NCBI GenBank assembly: GCA_009744235.1
Contig: WPHV01000004.1
Location: 186,001 to 250,000, forward strand
Origin: Gillisella vitis
GTDB taxonomy: Bacteria > Pseudomonadota > Alphaproteobacteria > Rhizobiales > Rhizobiaceae
Length of the DNA stretch: 64,000 nt
Direction: 5' to 3'
The notes under the pieces: model-generated
What the model saw: only the letters and a program-made list of their open reading frames with translations
The model's database searches: none
Told to the model about the DNA's origin: nothing
In this document: positions 8,949 through 17,346 of the stretch, one piece after another
Layout of the letters: every line of letters begins with the position of its first letter
Numbering within the stretch: the first letter of the stretch is position 1
Translations under genes and position numbers: made by a program

Positions 8949-9229
8949 TTTCTTCCTGCCGCTTTTTCGTCGGACGCCAAGACAACCAGTCTCGTGTCCA
9001 GCCTCGAAACCTCATTCAATTTGACTTAATTTTGGTTACCAAACCGTCAACGAGACATGAAATGCACAGCTTATAGCCGACAAATCCATGCTTCCAGTCA
9101 GTCCTTTTCCGAAAATGGTACAGATTGAAGGCACCGGCAGATCAACCGGCCCTCTGGTAGAACACAAGGAATCAGGCAGGAATTGGACTATGGCACAAGA
9201 GACTGGCGCCAGAGTTGAAAATGTCGCAT

Positions 9230-9670
9230 TCAGCCCCGTTCAGCCTGCCCTTGTGGTGCGCTTTTTTTTTCGCCGTGCACCAGATCGCCATCATCGGCCA
9301 AGACGGCATCGGCTGCATCGTAATGACGTTCCTTGATATGACCGTTGATCATCGCCAGCGCTGTCGTCAGCACGGCAATGTCGTCGGTAAAGCCAACAAA
9401 GGCCAGCATATCGGGAATGGCATCAAAGGGCAGGACGAAATAGCCAAGGGCTGCAAGCAGGATACCACGCACCCGAAGTGGGGTCTGGCGATCCGTCGCA
9501 CAATAGAAGGCGGCAATCACATCCCGGCTAAACGGAATGTGGCGAATGGCTTTGCGCATCTTCGGCCAGAAGGTCCGGTTCAGCTTCTGCTGCTGCTTTT
9601 GCTGTTGGGCTTCATCGCCCGGCAGAAGAATTTCACCAATCTTCACATCGTCCAGTTTCGCTTCGACCAT
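9230..9670 (-). CDS. YkvA family protein (DUF1232)
   Basis: A 146-residue protein with a DUF1232/YkvA domain. The signature FVLPFDAIPDMLAFVGFTDD at about residues 84-103 is very characteristic: a hydrophobic hairpin carrying DxIPD and a closing TDD. A charged, glutamine-rich N-terminal stretch (QQQKQQQK) precedes it. The family's biochemical role is not known; members are small membrane-associated proteins. Start ATG 9670 has AGAGG 6-8 bases before it; a GTG six codons upstream is less likely. It is separated by about 80 bases from phhB, which runs in the same direction. Confidence 0.9.
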   Translation of the reverse strand: MVEAKLDDVKIGEILLPGDEAQQQKQQQKLNRTFWPKMRKAIRHIPFSRDVIAAFYCATDRQTPLRVRGILLAALGYFVLPFDAIPDMLAFVGFTDDIAVLTTALAMINGHIKERHYDAADAVLADDGDLVHGEKKSAPQGQAERG

Positions 9671-9749
9671 GACCTGCCTCTTTCTCACTCTCCACCTTGG
9701 GATGTGAATCCGGTTATGGACCCTGATATGGGAATGATGAGTGTTTCTG

Positions 9750-10052
9750 TCAAACGCGCCGCTTTGCGACCTGGTCCATGGCAGCTGCCAGCTTCAGATC
9801 ATGCCCGGTCAATCCGCCGACATCATGGGTGGTCAACTTTACGTCCACCCGCCGGTAGACATTGAACCATTCCGGATGATGGCCCATTTTTTCGGCAATG
9901 ATGGCGCATTCCGTCATGAAGCCGAAGGCCTGGGCAAAATCGTCGAAGGAAAATTCCTTGGTGATCGCGTCGCCCTGTTCAGACAGGCTCCATCCATCCA
10001 GGTCGCGCAGAGCGCCCGGAACCGCCTCCGGCGCAAGTCGTTCATATCGCAT
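9750..10052 (-). CDS. phhB: Pterin-4a-carbinolamine dehydratase
   Basis: A 100-residue PCD/DCoH-fold enzyme that dehydrates 4a-hydroxytetrahydropterin, normally recycling the cofactor of aromatic amino-acid hydroxylases. The catalytic signature MGHHPEWFNVYRRVDVKLTT spans about residues 55-74, with the two histidines and the H-P-E-W core intact, and TGHDLKLAAAMD ends the domain. No phenylalanine hydroxylase is in the window, so the partner is unknown; many rhizobia keep phhB alone. Start is ATG 10052 with GGA 9 bases upstream. Confidence 0.93.
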   Translation of the reverse strand: MRYERLAPEAVPGALRDLDGWSLSEQGDAITKEFSFDDFAQAFGFMTECAIIAEKMGHHPEWFNVYRRVDVKLTTHDVGGLTGHDLKLAAAMDQVAKRRV

Positions 10053-10167
10053 GATCAATTCCAATCTGGCCGCCGCAGCATATCACTCGCCGACATGGCG
10101 AGAAGCGCTCATCAGACAAGCCATTCGAGCCCAAAAAGTTCCTTCGACGTCCGCTTTCAGATTGGGC

Positions 10168-10755
10168 TTATCCGTTCAGCGAATGCTCGGCATGGTCTGA
10201 AAAACTGACCTCTGAGCGCTCTTCATAGAGGGGGAAGATTTCCTCCTTCAGATAAGGGCCACCCCCCACCGATTCCTTGGAGGACATCAGCACGAATCTT
10301 GGAACGAAAAAGGGCGCGGTCTGGAAATTACCGCGCCCTGACAGATAATGTACAACGTCATCCAGTCTTGATGACTTCAGCCGCGCCAGCGTCACATGCG
10401 GCGTGAACTTTCGGGGGTCGGGCGGCAGCCCCACTCTCTGGCAGATTCGCTCAATTTCGCCCTGGAGCGCCGTCATTTGCGGATGTGGCGTGACGCCTGC
10501 CCAGATGGAATGCGGTTTCTTCGACCCGAAGGAACCGATACCGTTCAGGCTGAGCTGGAATTCCGGCCGGTCGATGCGATCCAGCCTATCGACGATCTCA
10601 TCGGCGGTTCGCCCGTCGATATCGCCTATGAACCGAAGGGTGATATGGTAATTTTCCACATCGATCCATCGGGCTCCCGGAAGCCCGCCGCGCAGCAAAG
10701 ACAGGCTCAAGGCCACGTTGCGCGGAATTTCGAGGGCAGTGAACAATCTCGGCAT
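10168..10755 (-). CDS. thpR: RNA 2',3'-cyclic phosphodiesterase (2'-5' RNA ligase family)
   Basis: ThpR belongs to the 2H phosphoesterase family and opens 2',3'-cyclic phosphates on RNA; it was first described as a 2'-5' RNA ligase. The two catalytic histidine tetrads are clear: HITL at 37-40 and HVTL at 120-123. The N-terminus MPRLFTALEIP and KPHSIWAGV in between are also standard. Length 195 is normal for the family, with a slightly longer charged tail (ERSEVSFSDHAEHS). Start ATG 10755 follows GGAG by 8 bases. It lies between phhB and the esterase gene, all on the minus strand, without clear operon spacing. Confidence 0.93.
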   Translation of the reverse strand: MPRLFTALEIPRNVALSLSLLRGGLPGARWIDVENYHITLRFIGDIDGRTADEIVDRLDRIDRPEFQLSLNGIGSFGSKKPHSIWAGVTPHPQMTALQGEIERICQRVGLPPDPRKFTPHVTLARLKSSRLDDVVHYLSGRGNFQTAPFFVPRFVLMSSKESVGGGPYLKEEIFPLYEERSEVSFSDHAEHSLNG

Positions 10756-10821
10756 GGAGAGCTCCCCGAATCTTTTGCAGATGCTAACAACGAATCATGC
10801 TTGCAAAGTGTAAGCAAGTCG

Positions 10822-11589
10822 TTAATTGACCTTATCCTCCAAACCTTTCGCGAAACTCTGGACGGCGGGCAGCATACGCTCGACCATCACCCCCACGCCT
10901 TTGGCATTGGGATGCATGCCATCGCCCAGTTTCAACGTGGAGTCGGTTACGACACCATCGAGGATAAACGGATAGAGCGGAATTTTATATTTTTCAGCCA
11001 GACGCTGATAGAGCGGATTGAACCTTTTGGCATAATCCGCGCCCATATTGGGCGGCGCGATCATGCCCACCAACAGCACGCCGATCTTGCGGGCCTGCAA
11101 TTTTTCGATAATCGCAGATAAGTTCTTTTCACTTTCTTCCGGCGCGATACCGCGCAGCGCATCATTGGCGCCAAGCTCCAGAATAACGCCCTGCGTACCG
11201 TCAGGCACCGACCAGTCGACCCGCGCCAGCCCGCCTTCCGTGGTATCGCCGGACACACCGGCATTGCCGATGCTGACATTCATGCCCTTGTCATGCAGGG
11301 CTTTTTCCAGCTGGCTCGTCAGGGCCTCATCGCCCTGAAGCTGATAGCCGGCCATCAGGCTGTCGCCTAGCCCGATCAATTGCACTTGCGCTTCCGCCAC
11401 CGGTGTATCCCCCGTCGCATCCTCTGGCATGGACTGGTCCTGTAAAGGCTGGTCAGGCATGGACTGTTCCGCTGGCTGGCCTTGCGGAGCCTGTTCCTGC
11501 GCCAGACTGGGTACGGCAAAAGAGCCAGTTGTCAGCAGACCAACCAGCCCTATGACGGCGAATTGAAGGGGGACAGGTTTAAAACCCAT
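10822..11589 (-). CDS. Periplasmic SGNH/GDSL esterase (TesA-like arylesterase)
   Basis: A 255-residue exported hydrolase. A signal peptide (about 1-30, ending SLAQ) is followed by an unusual Gln/Pro/Glu-rich linker (31-66) with PDQPLQDQSMPED repeats, then the SGNH domain: GLGDSLMAGY with the nucleophile Ser77, the glycine in GNAGVSGDTT, LGANDALRG with the oxyanion Asn, and DGMHPNAKG with catalytic Asp and His. It should cleave acyl esters or thioesters in the periplasm. It is divergent from a YbbA/YbbP-type ABC exporter, the same partnership as tesA with ybbA-ybbP in E. coli, which suggests a joint envelope function. The linker is longer than in E. coli TesA. Confidence 0.92.
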   Translation of the reverse strand: MGFKPVPLQFAVIGLVGLLTTGSFAVPSLAQEQAPQGQPAEQSMPDQPLQDQSMPEDATGDTPVAEAQVQLIGLGDSLMAGYQLQGDEALTSQLEKALHDKGMNVSIGNAGVSGDTTEGGLARVDWSVPDGTQGVILELGANDALRGIAPEESEKNLSAIIEKLQARKIGVLLVGMIAPPNMGADYAKRFNPLYQRLAEKYKIPLYPFILDGVVTDSTLKLGDGMHPNAKGVGVMVERMLPAVQSFAKGLEDKVN

Positions 11590-11684
11590 GATGGCTTTCC
11601 TAAATTCGCGTAGACGATCATGATGCCCGACCGGACATCGCCAAGGCGTTAAAGACCTTGAACCTCATATAGGACGAAAACCGC

Positions 11685-12401
11685 GTGAGACAAACCATCA
11701 TTCAGCTCAGAAAAGCCGATCTCACCCTTGGCAATGCCGCAGCCTCGGTCCACGTCCTCAAAGGCATGGACCTGGATATTTCAGAAGGCGAATCGATTGG
11801 CATTGTCGGGCCCTCCGGTTCGGGAAAATCGACGCTGCTGATGGTGCTGGCCGGGCTGGAACGGCTGGACAGCGGCGAAATCCACATCAACGGCACTGCG
11901 CTGCATGGCTTGAGCGAAGATGCGCTCGCCGATTTTCGCGGCCGCAATATCGGCATCGTCTTCCAGTCCTTCCACCTGATCGCCAATATGACGGCGCTGG
12001 AAAATGTCGCTGTGCCGCTGGAACTGGCCAATGTCAAAAATCCTTTCGACATTGCCACCCGCGAGTTGCGCGCCGTCGGCCTTGGCGAGCGGCTCACCCA
12101 TTATCCCGGCCAATTGTCTGGCGGCGAACAGCAACGAGTGGCTATTGCCCGCGCCCTTGCCCCCTCGCCCGCCGTGGTGATTGCCGATGAGCCGACCGGC
12201 AATCTGGATGGCGCAACCGGACGGCAGATTGCCGATCTGCTATTTGCCAAACAGGCCGAGCGCAAGACAACGCTGGTTCTGGTTACCCACGACACGGCCT
12301 TGGCCGGTCGCTGCTCAAGGCAGGTCCGCGTTCGCTCCGGCCAGATCGAGCCGGGCGATGAAGCGGGCAAGTCGCTTGCCGACGAGACCGTTTCGGCATG
12401 A
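11685..12401 (+). CDS. ABC transporter ATP-binding protein, YbbA/LolD type
   Basis: A 238-residue ATPase of the MacB/LolD/YbbA group. Walker A GPSGSGKST is at 42-50, the signature LSGGEQQRVAIARAL near 144-158, and Walker B VVIADEPTGNLD follows. It should power the large permease encoded next, with which it overlaps by ATGA. Start is a GTG at 11685 with AGGA 10 bases upstream. Divergent from the TesA-like esterase gene across a 95-base promoter region. Substrate not known; the YbbA/YbbP class is thought to act on the envelope or on hydrophobic molecules rather than import. Confidence 0.94.
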   Translation: MRQTIIQLRKADLTLGNAAASVHVLKGMDLDISEGESIGIVGPSGSGKSTLLMVLAGLERLDSGEIHINGTALHGLSEDALADFRGRNIGIVFQSFHLIANMTALENVAVPLELANVKNPFDIATRELRAVGLGERLTHYPGQLSGGEQQRVAIARALAPSPAVVIADEPTGNLDGATGRQIADLLFAKQAERKTTLVLVTHDTALAGRCSRQVRVRSGQIEPGDEAGKSLADETVSA

Positions 12402-14944
12402 GCGGATTTTTGCAACGTCTCAGAACCGCCTTGCGTCTCAGCGCCCGCGAAATGCGCGGCGGGTTTGGCGGATTTTATATTTTCCTCGCCTGTATCGCAC
12501 TTGGCACAGCGGCGATTGCCGCAGTCAATTCCGTCTCCACTTCAATTACCCGGTCCATCGCCAGCCAGGGGCAGTCGCTCTTGGGCGGCGACATCAGGTT
12601 CGAGTTGAACAACCGGGAGGCCAATGCGGCGGAGAGCGCCTTCCTCCAAGGGCTCGGCACCATCTCTGCGTCCACCGGCCTGCGCTCCATGGCCCGGTTG
12701 CCGGATGGCTCCGATCAGTCTTTGGCGGAAATCAAGGCGGTTGATAGCGCCTATCCGCTCTACGGCACATTCGTCGCCACACCCGATCAGCCTTTGGCGG
12801 GGCTGCTGACAAAAACCGGCGACGCTTATGGTGCGGTCGCAGCCCCTTTGCTGCTCGACCGCCTGGGAATAAAGATCGGCGATAGCCTGCTGGTCGGCTC
12901 CGCCCGGCTGGTGATTACCGGCACCATCACCACTGAGCCAGATGCCATTTCGGAAGGCTTCGGCTTTGCGCCGCGTGTCATTACCAGCGGCGAAGCGCTC
13001 GCCGCCTCCGGCCTGATCCAGACCGGCAGCCTGGTCGAACATGTCTACAAAATCAGGCTGAAACCCGGCAGCCCCTCGCTGCCTGTCATTCAGGATCAGG
13101 CAAAGCAGCAATTTCCCGATGCAGGCTGGTCGATCCGCACCAGCGACCGGGCAGCACCCAACCTGACCGAAAATATCACCCGGTTTTCGCAATTCCTGAC
13201 ACTTGTCGGGCTGACGGCGTTGATTGTCGGCGGTGTCGGCGTCGCCAATGCGGTGCGCGCCTTTCTCGACAGCAAGCGTAGCGTCATCGCCACGCTGAAA
13301 TGCCTTGGCGCACCGGCTAGCGTCGTCGTCATGGTCTATCTGTTCCAGATCCTGATGGTCGCCAGTATCGGCATTGCGCTGGGGCTTGCCATCGGTGCCA
13401 TCGCGCCATGGATCGCCAGCTATTATCTGGCGCAATTCCTGCCGATCCAGGCGGATTTCGCCATTTACCCACGCTCCCTGCTGCTGGCCCTGCTGTTTGG
13501 CGGGCTGACCACGCTGGCCTTCGCCGTCATGCCGCTCGGTCATGCGCGGCAAGTGCCGGCCACGGCGCTGTTTCGCGAGCAGGGTTTCGAGACCCGCCGC
13601 CTGCCCTCCTGGCCATATGTACTGGTGGCGGGGCTGGCCATCCTCGCCCTTGCCGCATTGGCGATCCTGACCGCCTATGATCGACGGCTGGCGATATTCT
13701 TCCTGATTGCCATGGCCGCCAGCTTCGTAGTGCTGCGGCTGGTCGCTTATGGCGTCTCAGCGCTTGCCCGGAAAAGCCCTCGGCTTCCCTCGCCTGCGCT
13801 TCGCCTGGCGGTCGGCAATATCCATCGGCCCGGCGCGCTGACGCCCTCGGTCATTCTGTCGCTTGGCCTTGGCCTTGCACTTTTGGTGACGCTGTCGATG
13901 ATCGACGGCAATCTGCGGCGTAATCTCACTGGAACGCTGTCTGAAAAAGCCCCGAATTTCTTTTTCGTCGATATCCAGCGCGACCAGCTCGATGATTTCC
14001 GTCAGATCATTGCCCGTGAGGCGCCGCAGGGGCAGGTCGTTGAAGTGCCGATGTTGCGTGGACGAATCACCGCCTTCAATGGCCAGGACGTGGCCAAGAT
14101 GAACGTGCCGCCGCAGGGCCGTTGGGTCCTGCGCGGCGACCGGGGCATTACCTATGCCACCGACCTGCCGAAAAATGCCACGGTGACCGAGGGCCAATGG
14201 TGGACACCAGATTACAAGGGAGAACCGCTGGTGTCATTCTCCGCCCAGGAAGCAGGCGAACTGGGCCTGAAACTGGGCGATACGGTAACCGTCAATGTGC
14301 TTGGGCGCACCATCACCGCGAAAATCGCCAATTTCCGCAAGGTGGATTGGCAATCCCTGTCGATCAATTTCGTCATGGTGTTTTCGCCCAATACCTTTGC
14401 TGGCGCACCCCATGCCTGGATCGCCACCCTGACCGAACCATCCGCCACCCCGCAGCAGGAGGCAAGCATCCTGCGTGCCGTCACCAAGGCCTATCCCACC
14501 ATTACCAGCGTGCGGGTCAAGGATGCGCTGGATATGGTGAATTCGCTGGTCGGCCAGTTGGCCGTTGCCATCCGGGCCGCCGCCGCCATCGCCCTCATTT
14601 CCTCCGTTCTGGTGCTGTCGGGTGCGCTTGCAGCAGGCAATCGGGGCCGTACCCATGATGCGGTGGTGCTGAAAACGCTGGGAGCAACGCGGCCAATGCT
14701 GATCCGCGCCTTTACCTACGAATATCTGCTGCTTGGCCTTGCCACGGCGATTTTCGCGCTGCTGGCCGGAAGCGTTGCCGGTTGGTATGTGGTCAGCCAG
14801 ATCATGAAACTGCCCGCCAGCTTCCTGCCCGGGGTCGCCGTTTCCACAGTCGCGCTGGCGCTGGTGACGACGATCGGCATCGGCCTTGCCGGAACATGGC
14901 GGGTTCTGGGGCAGAAGGCAGCGCCGGTTCTGCGAGAACTCTGA
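12398..14944 (+). CDS. ABC transporter permease, YbbP/FtsX type
   Basis: An 848-residue inner-membrane permease with two FtsX-like halves: a membrane segment near 20-40, a large periplasmic domain, three segments at about 260-400, two central segments near 400-450, a second periplasmic domain, and three C-terminal segments. The cytoplasmic coupling blocks AVRAFLDSKRSVIATLKCLGA and DAVVLKTLGATRPM are the family hallmarks in each half. The ATG overlaps the stop of the ATPase gene, so the two are translated together. By analogy with YbbAP it may move molecules out of the membrane or provide mechanical work on the periplasmic side, possibly with the divergent TesA-like esterase. Confidence 0.94.
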   Translation: MSGFLQRLRTALRLSAREMRGGFGGFYIFLACIALGTAAIAAVNSVSTSITRSIASQGQSLLGGDIRFELNNREANAAESAFLQGLGTISASTGLRSMARLPDGSDQSLAEIKAVDSAYPLYGTFVATPDQPLAGLLTKTGDAYGAVAAPLLLDRLGIKIGDSLLVGSARLVITGTITTEPDAISEGFGFAPRVITSGEALAASGLIQTGSLVEHVYKIRLKPGSPSLPVIQDQAKQQFPDAGWSIRTSDRAAPNLTENITRFSQFLTLVGLTALIVGGVGVANAVRAFLDSKRSVIATLKCLGAPASVVVMVYLFQILMVASIGIALGLAIGAIAPWIASYYLAQFLPIQADFAIYPRSLLLALLFGGLTTLAFAVMPLGHARQVPATALFREQGFETRRLPSWPYVLVAGLAILALAALAILTAYDRRLAIFFLIAMAASFVVLRLVAYGVSALARKSPRLPSPALRLAVGNIHRPGALTPSVILSLGLGLALLVTLSMIDGNLRRNLTGTLSEKAPNFFFVDIQRDQLDDFRQIIAREAPQGQVVEVPMLRGRITAFNGQDVAKMNVPPQGRWVLRGDRGITYATDLPKNATVTEGQWWTPDYKGEPLVSFSAQEAGELGLKLGDTVTVNVLGRTITAKIANFRKVDWQSLSINFVMVFSPNTFAGAPHAWIATLTEPSATPQQEASILRAVTKAYPTITSVRVKDALDMVNSLVGQLAVAIRAAAAIALISSVLVLSGALAAGNRGRTHDAVVLKTLGATRPMLIRAFTYEYLLLGLATAIFALLAGSVAGWYVVSQIMKLPASFLPGVAVSTVALALVTTIGIGLAGTWRVLGQKAAPVLREL

Positions 14945-15061
14945 CAGGGATGGGGCCTTGGCCGTTAACCGAACTGGATGACCATGGGCTACATTACCGA
15001 GGTTTAACGCAAAAGCCCTTGTTCTATAGCGTTATTGCTCCCATATTGACGCTACGCATGC

Positions 15062-15120
15062 TGGAGCCCCGCAGCGGCGCTTGGGACACTGTCCCGCACC
15101 GTGAACAATCCGGGGCTTAA
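15062..15120 (+). ncRNA. ybhL-type RNA leader
   Basis: Just before the Bax-inhibitor-like (YbhL) gene, AGCCCCG (15065-15071) pairs perfectly with CGGGGCT (15111-15117) and encloses a hairpin GGGAC-ACT-GTCCC (15083-15095). A conserved cis RNA called the ybhL motif is known before this gene in Rhizobiales; position, size and nested stems fit, but no covariance search was run. It ends three bases before the GAGAGGA ribosome site, so it could control translation. Confidence 0.68.
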
Positions 15121-15132
15121 TGAGAGGAAACC

Positions 15133-15903
15133 ATGTCTGATTTTCGCAATTATCAGGCGCGTACTGGGGTAGGTTCGGCCGAGATGATCGACCAAGGCCT
15201 GCGCAGCTACATGCTGAAGGTCTATAACCTGATGGGTCTTGGACTGGCGATTACCGGCGTTGCGGCTTACGTGATCGCCATGCTTGCCACCACGACCGAC
15301 CCATCGCAGGCCGTCGGACAGTTCGGCAACGGCATTTTGCTCACCAGCCTTGGCGCTGCCATTTACGGTAGCCCGCTGAAGTGGGTGATCATGCTGGCTC
15401 CTATCGGTCTGGTATTTTTCCTGAGCTTCAAGATCCAGTCGATGAGCGTATCGGCGGCCCGCACCACCTTCCTGGTCTATGCCGGTCTGGTCGGCCTGTC
15501 GCTGTCGTCTATCCTGCTGATCTATACCGGCCAGAGCGTGGTGCAGACCTTCTTCGTCACGGCTGCTTCGTTCGGCGCCCTGTCGCTGTATGGCTACACC
15601 ACCAAGCGTAGCCTGAGCGCGATGGGTTCGTTCCTGATCATGGGCCTGTTCGGCCTGATCATCGCTTCGCTGGTCAACATCTTCCTGCAGTCCTCGGCGC
15701 TCGCCTTTGCTGTTTCGGCTATCGGCGTCGTTATCTTCGCAGGCCTGACCGCCTACGACACGCAGAAGATCAAGGAAATGTATTTCGAGCAGGATGGTGC
15801 CGATACGGCTGGCCGCAAGGCTATCCTGGGTGCGCTGACCCTTTACCTCGACTTCATCAACCTGTTCCTGTTCATGCTGCGCTTCATGGGCGACCGTCGC
15901 TAA
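15133..15903 (+). CDS. Bax inhibitor-1/YccA family membrane protein (YbhL-like)
   Basis: A 256-residue inner-membrane protein with seven predicted helices. The N-terminus DQGLRSYMLKVYNLMGLGLAI and the last helix region LTLYLDFINLFLFMLRFMG are BI-1/YbhL hallmarks; the conserved aspartates in AYDTQKIKEMY and LDFIN form the di-aspartyl sensor of the family. Members are pH-dependent calcium leak channels in structural studies; the bacterial role is unsettled. GAGAGGA lies 6 bases before the ATG. The RNA leader upstream and the strong terminator downstream show a single-gene unit. Synonymous codons look strongly biased (many CTG, ATC, GCT), as in highly expressed genes. Confidence 0.94.
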   Translation: MSDFRNYQARTGVGSAEMIDQGLRSYMLKVYNLMGLGLAITGVAAYVIAMLATTTDPSQAVGQFGNGILLTSLGAAIYGSPLKWVIMLAPIGLVFFLSFKIQSMSVSAARTTFLVYAGLVGLSLSSILLIYTGQSVVQTFFVTAASFGALSLYGYTTKRSLSAMGSFLIMGLFGLIIASLVNIFLQSSALAFAVSAIGVVIFAGLTAYDTQKIKEMYFEQDGADTAGRKAILGALTLYLDFINLFLFMLRFMGDRR

Positions 15904-15932
15904 CCGGCGGATACCAGCAACAGGATCACATT

Positions 15933-15958
15933 AGGGCGGCCTTCGGGTCGCCCTTTTT
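15933..15958 (+). terminator. Rho-independent terminator of the YbhL-like gene
   Basis: Nine-base stem AGGGCGGCC / GGTCGCCCT (one G-T pair) closed by a TTCG tetraloop and followed by five T, 30 bases after the stop codon. Confidence 0.92.
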
Positions 15959-16032
15959 CATGCGCCGTCTTGCCGGAAGCGTCTGGCTATGCAAGACGGG
16001 AATCTACACTGTTTCTCAGCGTAGAAAGTCCC

Positions 16033-16590
16033 ATGCCCGTGCAAATCCGCGCAGCCACCCCAGCCGACATCCCCCGCATCACCAAGATTTACAGGCATGC
16101 CATTCTGACCGGAAAGGCAAGCTATGAAATCACGCCACCCGACGAGGCTGAGATGGCGCACCGGATGGAAACGATTACCTCTCAATCCTATCCCTATATC
16201 GTCGCGGAGGATGGTGACGGCAGCCTGCTCGGCTATGCCTATGCCTCGGCCTTTCGCACTCGACCCGCCTATCGCTTTCTGGTGGAGGATTCGATTTATC
16301 TGGCAGAGGCAGCCCAGGGCAAGGGGATCGGCAAGGCGCTGTTGGCCGATCTTGTGGCGCAATGCACGGCACTGGGTTTCCGGCAGATGATCGCCGTGAT
16401 CGGCGGCGCTAATCCCGCCTCGATCGGCGTCCACCGCAGTCTGGGATTTTACCATGCCGGAGGTATCGATGGCTCCGGCTTCAAACACGGAACCTGGCTC
16501 GACACCGTTTTCATGCAACGCGCGCTTGGCGAGGGTAACCAAACCCTGCCCGACGAAAAAACCTATCCCGGCAGCCTGTTCAAAGGGTGA
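16033..16590 (+). CDS. GNAT acetyltransferase, phosphinothricin acetyltransferase type
   Basis: A 185-residue GNAT enzyme of the Pat/Bar/YncA group, which acetylates phosphinothricin, methionine sulfoximine or similar amino acids. Family blocks: IRAATPADIPRITKIYRHAI at the start, GYAYASAFRTRPAYRF in mid-protein, the acetyl-CoA loop EAAQGKGIGKALL near 96-108, and IGGANPASIGVHRSLGF with the conserved N and the IxVHxSLGF strand. The start at 16033 (MPVQIRA) has only a weak GAAAG upstream; a longer frame from 15970 runs back over the preceding terminator and is unlikely. True substrate in this organism unknown. It converges on the DUF2794 gene. Confidence 0.9.
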   Translation: MPVQIRAATPADIPRITKIYRHAILTGKASYEITPPDEAEMAHRMETITSQSYPYIVAEDGDGSLLGYAYASAFRTRPAYRFLVEDSIYLAEAAQGKGIGKALLADLVAQCTALGFRQMIAVIGGANPASIGVHRSLGFYHAGGIDGSGFKHGTWLDTVFMQRALGEGNQTLPDEKTYPGSLFKG

Positions 16591-16597
16591 GGACGCT

Positions 16598-17017
16598 CTA
16601 CTCGACCAGTTTCAAAACTTTGTCGAACACTTTCAGCACCTGACGCAGGTCATGCCCACGTTTCAAAATCATTCCGTGGGTATTGACCACCGAAAAAGCC
16701 CCCTGCTTTGCCGCAAGCTTCGGATTTTTCTCGATCCGATACAGGGGCATTTCACCAGAGCGCTTGAAAACGGAAAACACCGCCTTGTCTTTCAGATGGT
16801 CGAGCGCGTAATCGCGCCACTCGCCTTCCCCGACCATTCGGCCATAGACCCATAAGATCGCGTCCAATTCCGTACGATGAAAAGTGACCGGCAGCGGATC
16901 GAGATTCTGCTTGTAATCCCTAAGATCCACCACGGGAGAAGATCTGTTGCCAGGGCGCTGGCCAGTTTCAGGAGTGACGGGCGGGACTTCACGAGGTAAA
17001 TCCGGCTGATCGGTCAT
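16598..17017 (-). CDS. DUF2794 domain-containing protein
   Basis: A 139-residue soluble protein of a family confined to alphaproteobacteria. After a proline-rich, probably disordered N-terminus (1-30), the conserved body starts at VVDLRDYKQNLDPLPVTFHR and includes ILWVYGRMVGEGEWRDYALD and MPLYRIEKNPKLAAKQG. No catalytic motif is visible and the role is unknown. AAGGAG lies 7 bases before the ATG. Its place next to DUF1223 and acnA is commonly seen in rhizobial genomes, which fits a core function. Confidence 0.9.
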   Translation of the reverse strand: MTDQPDLPREVPPVTPETGQRPGNRSSPVVDLRDYKQNLDPLPVTFHRTELDAILWVYGRMVGEGEWRDYALDHLKDKAVFSVFKRSGEMPLYRIEKNPKLAAKQGAFSVVNTHGMILKRGHDLRQVLKVFDKVLKLVE

Positions 17018-17346
17018 TGGGGCTCCTTCGTGCTTTTCATGACAAGCCGGTGACAGTTTGCCTGACAGGCATCAAATTGCAAGAGCGTAACTGCGTAAGC
17101 CGTTTGCGCCAAAAAGCTCAACCTGCACCATTTCGGAAGGTTTTTTTCCTTCGCCGTATTTCGGTCAAAACAGCGCCCCAATTGCAGACGAGATTGCACC
17201 GTCTTCAGTTGACGCGTCAGCGTCAAGGGTCCGGTCTGGCGCATTGACCCCTTACCCCCAGCCCCCCAATGTTCCCGGCCGGACCCGCTGAAGCCACAGG
17301 ATTGCATGTGACACATGTGATCCTATGCGTGCGGATTGTCTGCCGA
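17018..17346. other. Intergenic region DUF2794 / DUF1223
   Basis: This 329-base gap should contain the DUF2794 promoter (leftward). It holds a perfect inverted repeat TTGACGC-GTCA-GCGTCAA (17209-17226). A minus-strand open frame covers most of it but has no ribosome site and no protein-like pattern, so I do not call a gene. Confidence 0.5.

Noticed and set aside
17014..17316. 100-residue open frame on the minus strand upstream of DUF2794
   Set aside because: It runs over the DUF2794 ribosome site and the inverted repeat, and its composition is not protein-like.
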